A stretch of 64,000 nucleotides of DNA from an uncultured Lachnospiraceae bacterium (GTDB lineage Bacteria; Bacillota; Clostridia; Lachnospirales; Lachnospiraceae): positions 1 to 64,000 of the forward strand of contig CAJTMC010000004.1 in assembly GCA_910577115.1 (NCBI GenBank), written 5' to 3'. The notes under the pieces were generated by a model. The model searched no databases. It saw only the letters and a program-made list of their open reading frames with translations, and was not told the DNA's origin. Below, one piece after another: positions 27,437-35,411 of this stretch. The position numbers and the translations under genes are program-made. Within the stretch, counting starts at the first letter, position 1. Each line of letters begins with the position of its first letter.

Positions 27437-28642
27437 TTAAATCGCGTCAAACGTTGCCCTGACTGTCTTGATAAAGTCCTCGCTGTTGAGTACTGTTACG
27501 TCTTTTAATGATGTAATAAGCGCCAAATCTTTTGTCATCTTTCCGTCTTCAATTGTCTTGAGTGTTGCCTTTTCAAGTTTGTCTGCAAACTCCACAAGCG
27601 CACCAATTTTGTCCAGCTCACCGCGCTTTCTGAGTGCGCCTGTCCATGCAAAGATTGTTGCAACAGAGTTTGTAGAAGTTTCCTCGCCTTTTAAGTGCTT
27701 GTAATAATGTCTCTGCACCGTACCATGTGCCGCCTCATACTCATACACGCCTGTCGGTGAAACCAGCACCGAAGTCATCATTGCAAGCGAACCAAATGCA
27801 GAACTTACCATGTCACTCATGACATCTCCATCATAATTCTTACATGCCCAGATAAATCCGCCCTTCGCCTTCATGACACGCGCTACCGCATCGTCAATTA
27901 AAGTATAGAAATATTCAATGCCTGCCGCCTCAAACTGCTTTGCATACTCCGCATCGTAAATATCCTGAAAAATATCCTTAAAATTATGGTCATACTTCTT
28001 GGAAATTGTATCCTTTGTCGCAAACCACAAATCCTGCTTTGTATCCAGCGCATATTGAAAACATGCATGTGCAAAGCTTGTGATCGACTGGTCTGTATTA
28101 TGGATTCCCTGAAGGATACCGGCGCCGTCAAAATTGTGGATTAACTCTCTGATTTCCGTTCCGTCCTCACCGGTAAACACAAGCTCCGCTTTCCCGGCAC
28201 CCGAAACCTTAATCTCCGTATTCTTATACACATCACCGTACGCATGTCTTGCAAGCGTAATCGGCTTTTCCCAATTCCTGACGCAAGGCTCAATTCCTTT
28301 TACGACAATCGGTGTTCTAAATACCGTACCGTCAAGAATTGCCCTGATTGTGCCGTTTGGACTTTTCCACATTTCCTTCAGATTATATTCTGTCATTCTG
28401 GCTGCATTCGGCGTGATTGTCGCACATTTTACGGCAACGCCATACTTCTTTGTCGCCTCCGCAGAATCTACAGTCACCTTATCATTTGTTTCGTTTCTGT
28501 ACTCCAGTCCCAAATCATAATATTCTGACTTCAAATCAATGTAGGGAAGAATCAGCTCATCCTTTATCATTTTCCAAAGAATACGCGTCATCTCGTCTCC
28601 GTCCATCTCTACAAGCGGTGTCGTCATTTGAATTTTTGCCAT
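27437..28642 (-). CDS. icd: NADP-dependent isocitrate dehydrogenase (type II)
   Basis: The 401-residue enzyme oxidatively decarboxylates isocitrate to 2-oxoglutarate. The sequence ([78 protein letters not shown]) is the homodimeric eukaryote-like type II form rather than E. coli Icd. It is last in an operon with Re-citrate synthase and a GntR regulator, so it probably serves 2-oxoglutarate and glutamate synthesis. Aconitase must be encoded elsewhere. A GGAGGAG site precedes ATG 28642. Confidence 0.97.
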   Translation of the reverse strand: MAKIQMTTPLVEMDGDEMTRILWKMIKDELILPYIDLKSEYYDLGLEYRNETNDKVTVDSAEATKKYGVAVKCATITPNAARMTEYNLKEMWKSPNGTIRAILDGTVFRTPIVVKGIEPCVRNWEKPITLARHAYGDVYKNTEIKVSGAGKAELVFTGEDGTEIRELIHNFDGAGILQGIHNTDQSITSFAHACFQYALDTKQDLWFATKDTISKKYDHNFKDIFQDIYDAEYAKQFEAAGIEYFYTLIDDAVARVMKAKGGFIWACKNYDGDVMSDMVSSAFGSLAMMTSVLVSPTGVYEYEAAHGTVQRHYYKHLKGEETSTNSVATIFAWTGALRKRGELDKIGALVEFADKLEKATLKTIEDGKMTKDLALITSLKDVTVLNSEDFIKTVRATFDAI

Positions 28643-28692
28643 TTTTTCTCCTCCTTATTCTTTGGCTGCGTTCTTTGCAGCCTTAATGTTTC

Positions 28693-29409
28693 TTAATGTT
28701 TTATACCCAATCCGCATTTTACCATATTTTTGTATGCATTACAAATATGTTCGTCCGCAAGCCGTTCGGCAAGCTGCGCATTCCCGTCGCGGATTGCCTC
28801 CATAATGCTTTTATGCTCTGCCACCGCCGCTCTGCTCCGTTCTCTGTCGGAAAGCGTTTTCTGCCGCTCCTTCTGCACATATTGGTGGAAATCCTTTAAC
28901 AGATGAATCAGCATCTTGCTCTCGCAGGCCTCATAAAGCTGCATATGGAACCGGTTGTCAAGCTCGGTCAACTGGTCAAAGTGCCCTTTCGACAAATGAA
29001 ATTCGCTCAGAAGAATGGTTTCTTCCATCTCCCCGATTGCGTCCTTTGATATTTTTTTCGTCGCCCATTTCGCACACAGCCCTTCCAAGAGCGAACGTAT
29101 TTCGTAAATATCCGCCACATCGGAAGCGGATATTCCCGTTACATATGCCCCCTTGTTTGGCACAATATGGATTAACCCCTCCAGCTCAAGCTGTCGAAAC
29201 GCTTCTCGAACAGGAGTTCTGCTTACGCCAAGTTCTTCCGCAACCGCCGCCTCTTTCAACTCATCCTTTTCATTGTACCTGCCGCCTAAAATATCTTCTC
29301 TCAGTTTGTTAAACACTCTGCTCCCCAACGAATATTTATCTGATGTGTCATGATTGACATCATATTCGCCCATTTTTGTATCCATGCTCCTTTCCCAACA
29401 CGCTCTCAT
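28693..29409 (-). CDS. GntR-family regulator, FadR (FCD) type
   Basis: A protein of up to 238 residues. The winged helix spans about 25-90 (YSLGSRVFNKLREDILGGRY, VAEELGVSRTPVREAFRQLE, GLIHIVPNKGAYVTG) and the all-helical FCD domain follows (about 95-230), with metal- or ligand-binding residues such as LDNRFHMQLYEACE and AEHKSIMEAI. The ATG at 29409 overlaps the preceding stop as ATGA behind AAGGATGA; ATGs at 29385 and 29373 are alternative starts. It sits between the citrate synthase and icd genes, and a TTGTATACGA dyad in the operon promoter is its likely operator. Confidence 0.92.
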   Translation of the reverse strand: MRACWERSMDTKMGEYDVNHDTSDKYSLGSRVFNKLREDILGGRYNEKDELKEAAVAEELGVSRTPVREAFRQLELEGLIHIVPNKGAYVTGISASDVADIYEIRSLLEGLCAKWATKKISKDAIGEMEETILLSEFHLSKGHFDQLTELDNRFHMQLYEACESKMLIHLLKDFHQYVQKERQKTLSDRERSRAAVAEHKSIMEAIRDGNAQLAERLADEHICNAYKNMVKCGLGIKH

Positions 29410-30827
29410 TCATCCTTTTTGAGTGTGATGCCAAGCGTTTTGCATCCTTCGTCGATAACCGCCAAAAGCTCGTTGTCCGTAAGAACAGTGACACGTCCAC
29501 TCTCATACTCTGCATCAACCCATGTTTTTACATACGCAACAAGCTCGGAACCCTTTTCAATTTTATCTGCATCTGAAAGTTTAAAGTAAGTGTTAATCCA
29601 ATGTGCGATGCCTGCGAGACCGGAAGTATTGGAAACAGCACAAAGTACAGGCCTGCGAAGGAATTTCTCGGTATCAAAAATATTGTAAATTTCCTCGTTC
29701 TTTAACAATCCGTCCGCATGGATACCAGCTCGTGTAATATTAAAATTCTTTCCGACAAACGGTGTTCTCGGCGGAATGTGATAGCCGATTTCTTTCTCAT
29801 AATATTCGGCAAGCTCCGTAATCACAGTCGTATCCATACCGTTTAGCGTTCCGCGCAGCTGCGCATACTCAAACACCATCGCTTCAAGCGGTGTATTTCC
29901 CGTCCGCTCTCCAATGCCAAAGAGCGACGTATTGACTCCCGAACAACCGTAAAGCCATGCCGTCGTCGAATTTGTGACTGCCTTGTAAAAATCATTGTGA
30001 CCATGCCATTCGATCCACTCCTGCGGCACACCGGCATGTGTATGAATCGCATAGATGATACCCTGAACGCTTCTTGGAATAACCGCACCGGGGAAGTTGA
30101 CACCATACCCCATTGTATCACAGGCACGCACAATAATCGGCAGCTTATACCGCTGCGACAGCTTCATCAATTCCTGACAAAACGGCACGACATATCCGTA
30201 AATATCCGCTCTTGTGATATCCTCCAAATGGCATCTTGCGCTGATTCCCTCGTCAAGACACTCCTTCACAACAGAAAGGTAATGTTCCATCGCCTGTCTT
30301 CTTGTCATCTTTAACTTCATAAAAATATGGTAATCGGAACAGCTCACAAGGATTCCCGTCTGCTTCATGCCAATATCCTTCACCAGCTTGAAGTCCTCCC
30401 TGCTTGCCCGAATCCACGAAGTAACCTCCGGAAACTGATAACCGCGTTCCATACACTTATATACAGCGTCCCTGTCCTTTTTGCTGTATAAGAAAAACTC
30501 GCTTTGACGAATCATGCCGTTTGGACCGCCAAGTTTGTGCAGGTAATCGTAAATAGTTACAATCTGCTCTGTGCTGTAAGGCGCTCGTGACTGCTGTCCG
30601 TCGCGGAAAGTCGTGTCCGTAATCCAAATCTCTTTCGGCATATTGTGCGGAACCATTCTGTCATTAAACGGTATTTTCGGTATCTCGTCATAGGGAAACA
30701 TGTTTCGAAACGCGTTCGGTTTTTCGACATCCTGCAATTGATACATATGCTCCTCGATTTGCAGCAGGTTGTTGTGCTCGTTCATTGTAACCGGGCGATT
30801 TTCAAAATATCCGGTATTATTTTCCAT
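29406..30827 (-). CDS. Re-type citrate synthase (isopropylmalate/homocitrate synthase-like)
   Basis: The 473-residue protein is a DRE-TIM metallolyase: ITDTTFRDGQQSR near residue 65, ARCHLEDITRADIYGY near 195, and the metal-binding EWHGHNDFYKAVTNS near 265. It lacks the C-terminal regulatory domain of LeuA. The N-terminal layout and the GIGERTGNTPLEAM stretch match clostridial Re-citrate synthase. The icd gene in the same operon supports citrate as product rather than homocitrate. ATG 30827 is 12 bp from AAAGGAG; a TTG codon at 30833 has better spacing and could be the true start. Confidence 0.88.
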   Translation of the reverse strand: MENNTGYFENRPVTMNEHNNLLQIEEHMYQLQDVEKPNAFRNMFPYDEIPKIPFNDRMVPHNMPKEIWITDTTFRDGQQSRAPYSTEQIVTIYDYLHKLGGPNGMIRQSEFFLYSKKDRDAVYKCMERGYQFPEVTSWIRASREDFKLVKDIGMKQTGILVSCSDYHIFMKLKMTRRQAMEHYLSVVKECLDEGISARCHLEDITRADIYGYVVPFCQELMKLSQRYKLPIIVRACDTMGYGVNFPGAVIPRSVQGIIYAIHTHAGVPQEWIEWHGHNDFYKAVTNSTTAWLYGCSGVNTSLFGIGERTGNTPLEAMVFEYAQLRGTLNGMDTTVITELAEYYEKEIGYHIPPRTPFVGKNFNITRAGIHADGLLKNEEIYNIFDTEKFLRRPVLCAVSNTSGLAGIAHWINTYFKLSDADKIEKGSELVAYVKTWVDAEYESGRVTVLTDNELLAVIDEGCKTLGITLKKDE

Positions 30828-30872
30828 TGGCAACTCATCTCCTTTATTTTGTATGTCCTTTTTGATGCGCTT

Positions 30873-30896
30873 TGCATTTCTGCATTTCTGCATTTT
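30873..30896. repeat. Triple tandem octamer in the citrate synthase leader
   Basis: TGCATTTC, TGCATTTC and TGCATTTT lie head to tail between the promoter and the start codon. They could be slippage-prone or a minor regulatory element; no function is evident. Confidence 0.5.
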
Positions 30897-30931
30897 TGTA
30901 TTATTGTATACGATAATACATTGTGTGTCAA
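30897..30931 (-). promoter_or_regulatory. Promoter with GntR-type operator for the citrate synthase operon
   Basis: Minus strand: TTGACA (30926-30931), 17 bp, TACAAT (30903-30908). The dyad TGTATTAT-tgtatacg-ATAATACA (30897-30920), with core TTGTATACGA, lies over the spacer and -10 box. FadR-subfamily repressors often bind such GTATAC-centred sites, so the GntR regulator of the operon is the likely ligand-responsive repressor. Confidence 0.75.
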
Positions 30932-31025
30932 TAATTTTTCCCTTTCGTTATTCGTTTCTGCAAATTGTAATTGAAAAACGGATACCTCTATCCAAAGCAG
31001 CGCTTCGTGTCTTGCCCGCCAGAGC

Positions 31026-31103
31026 AAATCCGTTTATGAAATGGTAACTAATAGGATTACAGATCCTTTCGGAAACAACGTTATACTGTGGGAAAAGCCT
31101 TGA
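31026..31103 (+). pseudogene. Possible decayed remnant of an ArdC-like N-terminal domain
   Basis: An in-frame stretch reads KSVYEMVTNRITDPFG and ends in ILWEKP plus a stop. Its first half closely resembles the start of ArdC-type single-strand-DNA-binding proteins of mobile elements (typically SVYEMVTxRI...PWxKPW), with the usual Trp codon replaced by TGA. No start codon or ribosome-binding site accompanies it. A second open stretch (31088-31171, another frame, ending KKDHMFAV) has similar composition. Both may be debris of a mobile element. The similarity is short and from memory. Confidence 0.3.
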
Positions 31104-31197
31104 ACAAGAATAAGAATCAGGACATCGAACAGAAACTGATGGGCAAAAAAGACCATATGTTTGCTGTGTGAAATGTGTAAATTTATTTAATTTTTTC

Positions 31198-31217
31198 GGC
31201 GGTCTTAATTGACCGCC
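31198..31217. other. Perfect hairpin in a gene-free region
   Basis: GGCGGTC-TTAATT-GACCGCC. Only weak T-richness follows on the plus strand, so its role as terminator is doubtful. In the gene-free stretch 30828-31355 I find the promoter/operator at 30897, the octamer repeat, the remnant at 31026 and this hairpin, and nothing else. Confidence 0.5.
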
Positions 31218-31355
31218 ATATTTATTGTATAAAGCTCAGTCAAACGGTAATTCCTCCCCATAAGAGCACTGGATTCTATAGGAGATTCTTATGCAGGAGA
31301 AGGAGCTAAAAATCAACATTAACCGACAGCCCCTTCTTTTTTATGAAAACAAACA

Positions 31356-31919
31356 TCATCTCAAAATATTGTCAATTTTCGTTGTATACTCGTCTTCTGA
31401 AATAATACCCATTTGAAGCTGCATGTCAATTTTTCCAAGCTGCACATAATTATCAAATTTTTTCTGCACCACTGTCATCTTTTCATCATACTCTTCCGGC
31501 GAAATAATATCCATTTCTAAAGCCTTATCCAGCTTTGCTTTCTCAGCATCATACGTATCCCGTGCTTTTTTTTGCTGTTTCTCTTCTTCTTCCCTCTTGG
31601 AATTAATTTCCCGCTGCGCAACGGCTCCTGCGATTTCTTCAAGTTTATCCAGCTCAGGCTGCATCGCAGCAATAACATCAGAAACATCAAATGCCTCTTC
31701 TGCATCTGATGTTGTGATATACTCTACATACCTTTTTCCAATCTCAGCATATGATTCCTGAAGTTTTTTCTCAATAACGGACTTTTGAACCTTCAAGCCA
31801 GCCAGCTCACTTTGTTCTTTAGACAAACTGTAAATTGACGTTCCCAGATTTTTTGCCGAATCAAACATTGTACCACCAACCTCTTTTACTGCCTTTGTTG
31901 CTTTTTCAAACATATCCAC
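31356..31919 (-). CDS. Uncharacterised coiled-coil protein with SHOCT-like repeats
   Basis: A 187-residue soluble protein starting at GTG 31919, nine bases after GGAGG. The N-terminal half is helical (ATKAVKEVGGTMFDSAKNLG). The C-terminal 65 residues contain two copies of a SHOCT-like short helix pair, LDKALEMDIISPEEYDEKM and LGKIDMQLQMGIISEDEYTTK. SHOCT motifs are oligomerisation or processing elements in many small stress-related proteins. It has its own promoter and lies 189 bp downstream of the ATP-grasp gene, so a link to that module is possible but unproven. Confidence 0.75.
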   Translation of the reverse strand: MDMFEKATKAVKEVGGTMFDSAKNLGTSIYSLSKEQSELAGLKVQKSVIEKKLQESYAEIGKRYVEYITTSDAEEAFDVSDVIAAMQPELDKLEEIAGAVAQREINSKREEEEKQQKKARDTYDAEKAKLDKALEMDIISPEEYDEKMTVVQKKFDNYVQLGKIDMQLQMGIISEDEYTTKIDNILR

Positions 31920-31970
31920 TTTTTTATACCTCCGTTTTCTTATTTATGCAGATAAATTCCTAACAATCAA

Positions 31971-31979
31971 ATTATATCA
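31971..31979 (-). promoter_or_regulatory. Extended -10 promoter of the SHOCT-like gene
   Basis: Minus strand TGATATAAT (31971-31979), with no clear -35 hexamer, about 50 bp before the start codon. Confidence 0.5.
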
Positions 31980-32108
31980 TACCAGTCCTGCCTTATTCTG
32001 ATTTTAAGAATAATTTAATCAATATAAACTCCCTGTAAATAAATAACATTTACCGAAATTTTATAATGCTTTATCATGAATTAATTTACATCTTTTTCAG
32101 GTCACCTG

Positions 32109-33113
32109 TTATCTGATCATTTGCGGTATCTCTATATATGATACAACCCTTTCACTCCTATCCTGTTCCCAGCTGACATCCTTTCCAAGCAGTTTATTTA
32201 ATGCAATATTAGGAATATTGATATCTGCAGCAAGACAAGCCATCTGCAATCCTCCTGACATTCTTGTATTAATTTCAAGCAAATATGGAATCCCTTCTTT
32301 AATCTTAAATTGGATATTGCATGGAAATTTCAACTGAACTTTATCCATAATTCCCTGTGCCATTTTAAGAATGTCTTCATCATAAAGTATATGTTCATGC
32401 CTTGAAGAACTCTTAAATCTTGGGATTGCTATCAATCCGGACTGTGTGTCTAAGCAGTCAACACTTATTTCATTCCCCGGCAAATATGGCATAACCATTA
32501 AATCATCAAACCTGTCAACCTCTTTTAAAGCATTCTTATAATCGTCATATGTAATCTCCGCTCCTGAATAAATTCTAAGACGACTGAACCTGTCAGAAGC
32601 TTCAACAATTCTTCTATAACTCATTGCACCTTCATCCTGCACAAATTTCACACAAACCTGCTCATCATGCTTCTTAAGCCTGCAATAAGCCTCCTCAAAT
32701 TCTTCAACCGTATTTACCATATAATAATCCGGAATATGAATATCTTCACATCCACGAAGCAAATCATAGGCAGCAGCTTTATCATTCAAAATTTTAATGG
32801 TCGCATAATTGTCAACCATAACTTTTACGCCAATCTCATTAAAACGTTGTATATTTTTGCTAATTTCAACCATATCTCTTCTCGGAACAAATACATCTAC
32901 ATTATGTTTCTTGCAAAAGTCAAGGCAATATTGTATATATTCTTCACCTTCTGCCAAAGAATCCTGATACCACTCATCGCAAACATTTTGAATAACAGAG
33001 TCCACTTGCTTGTTACTCGCTATAACAAACACCTGTTCTTCATTATTTTTCTTCATCAGTTCTATTATCCCATATGAAGTACTGAACCAATGATTAAACC
33101 ACACCTTGATCAT
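32109..33113 (-). CDS. ATP-grasp enzyme of the Ter-associated biosynthetic module
   Basis: A 334-residue ATP-grasp protein. An N-terminal Rossmann-like domain (about 1-100) precedes a nucleotide-binding domain (about 110-310) that ends with the metal ligands in YLLEINTRMSGGLQMA; VCVKFVQDEGAMSYRRI supplies the usual Lys strand. ATP-grasp enzymes join a carboxylate to a nucleophile through an acyl phosphate. It follows the StiP-like gene by 10 bp and is the third gene of the unit. Published comparative genomics of tellurite-resistance loci places such an enzyme with two PRTase-related proteins in making a nucleoside-like compound. The substrate is unknown. Confidence 0.85.
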   Translation of the reverse strand: MIKVWFNHWFSTSYGIIELMKKNNEEQVFVIASNKQVDSVIQNVCDEWYQDSLAEGEEYIQYCLDFCKKHNVDVFVPRRDMVEISKNIQRFNEIGVKVMVDNYATIKILNDKAAAYDLLRGCEDIHIPDYYMVNTVEEFEEAYCRLKKHDEQVCVKFVQDEGAMSYRRIVEASDRFSRLRIYSGAEITYDDYKNALKEVDRFDDLMVMPYLPGNEISVDCLDTQSGLIAIPRFKSSSRHEHILYDEDILKMAQGIMDKVQLKFPCNIQFKIKEGIPYLLEINTRMSGGLQMACLAADINIPNIALNKLLGKDVSWEQDRSERVVSYIEIPQMIR

Positions 33114-33123
33114 ATTTTATCCC

Positions 33124-34173
33124 CTATGCATCTGCAATTTTCTTAATTATCCCACAACATTTATAGTGCTTAAGCGGGTAATACGCAATCGGAACATTTT
33201 TCTCTTCCGCCAGCCGCACAAGATGTGCAAGCTGAAGACTTCCTTTATATCTCGGATCAATAAGCACTTTCCATGGAACGCGTCTTAATAAAACTCTCGT
33301 CGTCTCCCCTATACCCGGCTTAATAAAATTAATGTCTGTGACACCAAACTCATCAGCAAGTTCCCTCACTTCATCCATTCCATGACTGTTAATGTTTCTT
33401 TCCTCTTGTTTATTTTCCATACAAAATTCTTTTTCTATTGCATTAATAAAATCATATGAAAGATCGGAACCGCTCAGCTCCCCATAATATGCCGCACCAT
33501 GAAAATCATCTTCCCCAATGATATCAGCCCTGAGAAATGTTCTGCTTATCAGCCCTGATACCGTACTGTTTAAACATGAACTTGGAATAAGAATGTCTTC
33601 ATGCGTTCCACAAAGTTCTGTTACGTTTGCCGGATCCGCTATGACTGCTATCTCAGAAGAAATACCTGCATAAACAGCAAGGTCTTTCTTCAACTCATTC
33701 AATATAGCCCCTTTTCCAATCCACCCATCCACAAACAGCAACCGGCCGGCATCGTATCTTTCCAGAAGATATTTCATAGCATTATTATCAATTCCTCTGC
33801 CTCTTATAATCGAAATAGAATAATGCGGACAATCAATTTTGTATTTAGTCTTAATATATCTCTTTAAGAGAATTCCAATCGGTATTCCCGCTCTTGCCAG
33901 TGAGACCAATACTACGCTCTTTCCTCTTTGACTTATTACTTTATCAGCTAATACACCGACTGCTCTTGCCACATCGCCGGCAAAATTTTTTAGAGTTTCA
34001 TGATATACCTGCATATACCTGTCTGTTGGTACATACTCTATCGGAAGCATTTCACTATAATGACTGCCAGACTGAATCAACTTTTCCCGCACTTCCGTTG
34101 ATTGGGGTTCAACCATTCCGGTTATATCTTTTAACAGGAGAATAACATCATCCTCTGCGTATGAACTTCTCAA
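33124..34173 (-). CDS. StiP family PRTase-like protein with C-terminal PELOTA domain
   Basis: The protein has 349 residues. Residues 60-230 form a phosphoribosyltransferase-like fold (VVLVSLARAGIPIGILLKRY near 88; a modified PRPP loop FVDGWIGKGAI near 147). The family is annotated StiP, once thought a cysteine protease. The last 80 residues (TTRVLLRRVPWKVLIDP, HLVRLAEEKNVPIAYYPLKH) match a PELOTA/L7Ae-like RNA-binding domain. It is one base downstream of the PRTase-TRSP gene and 10 bp before the ATP-grasp gene. The first residues MRSSYAEDDVILLLKDI are typical of the family. The reaction is unknown. Confidence 0.88.
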   Translation of the reverse strand: MRSSYAEDDVILLLKDITGMVEPQSTEVREKLIQSGSHYSEMLPIEYVPTDRYMQVYHETLKNFAGDVARAVGVLADKVISQRGKSVVLVSLARAGIPIGILLKRYIKTKYKIDCPHYSISIIRGRGIDNNAMKYLLERYDAGRLLFVDGWIGKGAILNELKKDLAVYAGISSEIAVIADPANVTELCGTHEDILIPSSCLNSTVSGLISRTFLRADIIGEDDFHGAAYYGELSGSDLSYDFINAIEKEFCMENKQEERNINSHGMDEVRELADEFGVTDINFIKPGIGETTRVLLRRVPWKVLIDPRYKGSLQLAHLVRLAEEKNVPIAYYPLKHYKCCGIIKKIADA

Positions 34174-34174
34174 A

Positions 34175-35275
34175 TCAAATCCACCTCACTAAAGTTATAT
34201 TATTATTTTGAACCTTCAAAGCATTTATCAGTGTCCGCATTCCGCCTTCGTCATTATCCGCAGCATCCGTAACGATAAATACTTTGTCATATTTTCCTAT
34301 ATCATATAAAAATGTCTTTCTTTCCTTATCATATAAGCTTCTTAACTCGTATCTGTTATGGAGCGGATACTCTTTCTCCATACTCACGGCTATGGGGCTT
34401 CTTGTTGTTGAATGACACCAAACATCATTGCCATACTCTTCCAGTTTCTTTCCTACAAATAATGCAGGATACATAAATTCCTCCGTTCCAACGACAAGAA
34501 TCTTCTTTCCTGAAATACCTCCTATATTCTCCAAAACACTTTCCCAAAGTTTATTACACGCAGCTTCATAGTGCAATGCGTTTACTAGTCTTCGCGCATC
34601 CATTTTACCTTGTATGTTAAGCAATGTTATACTGCCGCAATCATTTTCCATGCACTCATAATAATTGCCATCTCCAATAAAATCATCCGCCCTGTCTTCG
34701 TATTTACTGTGATCCGTTTTGGCAAGATAATGCAAACTGATATTTTTATCAGCAAAACGTTTTAAATTTTCTTCTGACATTCCATTTAATAAAGATGCCA
34801 CGGAAAAACACAGTTTCCCTGAATATAATTTCTCAAGAATTGAAATAATGTTTAATATTGTGTTTCCGGTAGTAACTTCGTCTTCCACAAATATGATTCT
34901 GTCTATTTCCCCAATCATTGAATCAATATCATTTTTAACCAGTTTTTGTTCTGTAGCATGACTATGCTCTTCCGAGAAAAAGAGATAGTCTGCATCTGCA
35001 ACTATTTCTCTTGTAGTCTGGATATATTTTGCACCAACTGCAATTGCTGTCTGTGCCCCGATTGCAGTTGCCGTTTCTGCAAACCCCACAAGCAGAAGAC
35101 GTTCATTTTTATATTGATTAACAAATGTCTTTGCAAGAGCGGAAAACAGCTCCAACGCCTTAGATGGTTTCACCGAAATATGTTTTCCCTGCAAAGGGTT
35201 CACCACGAGATAACCTCTCTTTGTATTATTTTCTCTTTTTGCTATTCTTACTAAATCGCTTTCTACATATTCCAC
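34175..35275 (-). CDS. Phosphoribosyltransferase with TRSP domain
   Basis: The 366-residue protein leads the module. The PRTase domain covers about 20-200, with the GFAETATAIG strand-loop near 64 and the PRPP-binding loop FVEDEVTTGNT near 129-139. The C-terminal TRSP domain (about 240-366) shows its name-giving motif in CHSTTRSPIAVS near 287-298 and ends FIVTDAADNDEGGMRTL. Together with StiP and ATP-grasp proteins this pair is diagnostic of the predicted nucleoside-like metabolite pathway of Ter stress loci. No TerC, TerD, HAD or CitE-like gene adjoins it here. Base composition is lower in GC than the flanks, suggesting transfer. Confidence 0.88.
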   Translation of the reverse strand: MEYVESDLVRIAKRENNTKRGYLVVNPLQGKHISVKPSKALELFSALAKTFVNQYKNERLLLVGFAETATAIGAQTAIAVGAKYIQTTREIVADADYLFFSEEHSHATEQKLVKNDIDSMIGEIDRIIFVEDEVTTGNTILNIISILEKLYSGKLCFSVASLLNGMSEENLKRFADKNISLHYLAKTDHSKYEDRADDFIGDGNYYECMENDCGSITLLNIQGKMDARRLVNALHYEAACNKLWESVLENIGGISGKKILVVGTEEFMYPALFVGKKLEEYGNDVWCHSTTRSPIAVSMEKEYPLHNRYELRSLYDKERKTFLYDIGKYDKVFIVTDAADNDEGGMRTLINALKVQNNNITLVRWI

Positions 35276-35314
35276 AAATATTCCCTCGCTTGTTCATAAT
35301 TTTTAGACTAAAAT

Positions 35315-35323
35315 ATATTAGCA
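35315..35323 (-). promoter_or_regulatory. Extended -10 promoter of the PRTase-TRSP operon
   Basis: Minus strand TGCTAATAT (35315-35323), with TTTATA 17 bp upstream of the -10 as a poor -35. It lies about 40 bp before the start codon and just downstream of a terminator, so the module is an independent unit. Confidence 0.5.
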
Positions 35324-35369
35324 TGTTTTGGGTTATTTATAAACCAGTTCTACCACAATTTATCCGCAT

Positions 35370-35409
35370 AAAAAACTGCCTGACAATTATTACATCGTGG
35401 CAGTTTTTT
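35370..35409 (-). terminator. Terminator after the GGDEF-EAL gene
   Basis: AAAAAACTGCC (35370-35380) pairs with GGCAGTTTTTT (35399-35409), flanked by T-runs on both strands. It sits directly after the stop codon. Confidence 0.85.
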
Positions 35410-35411
35410 CA

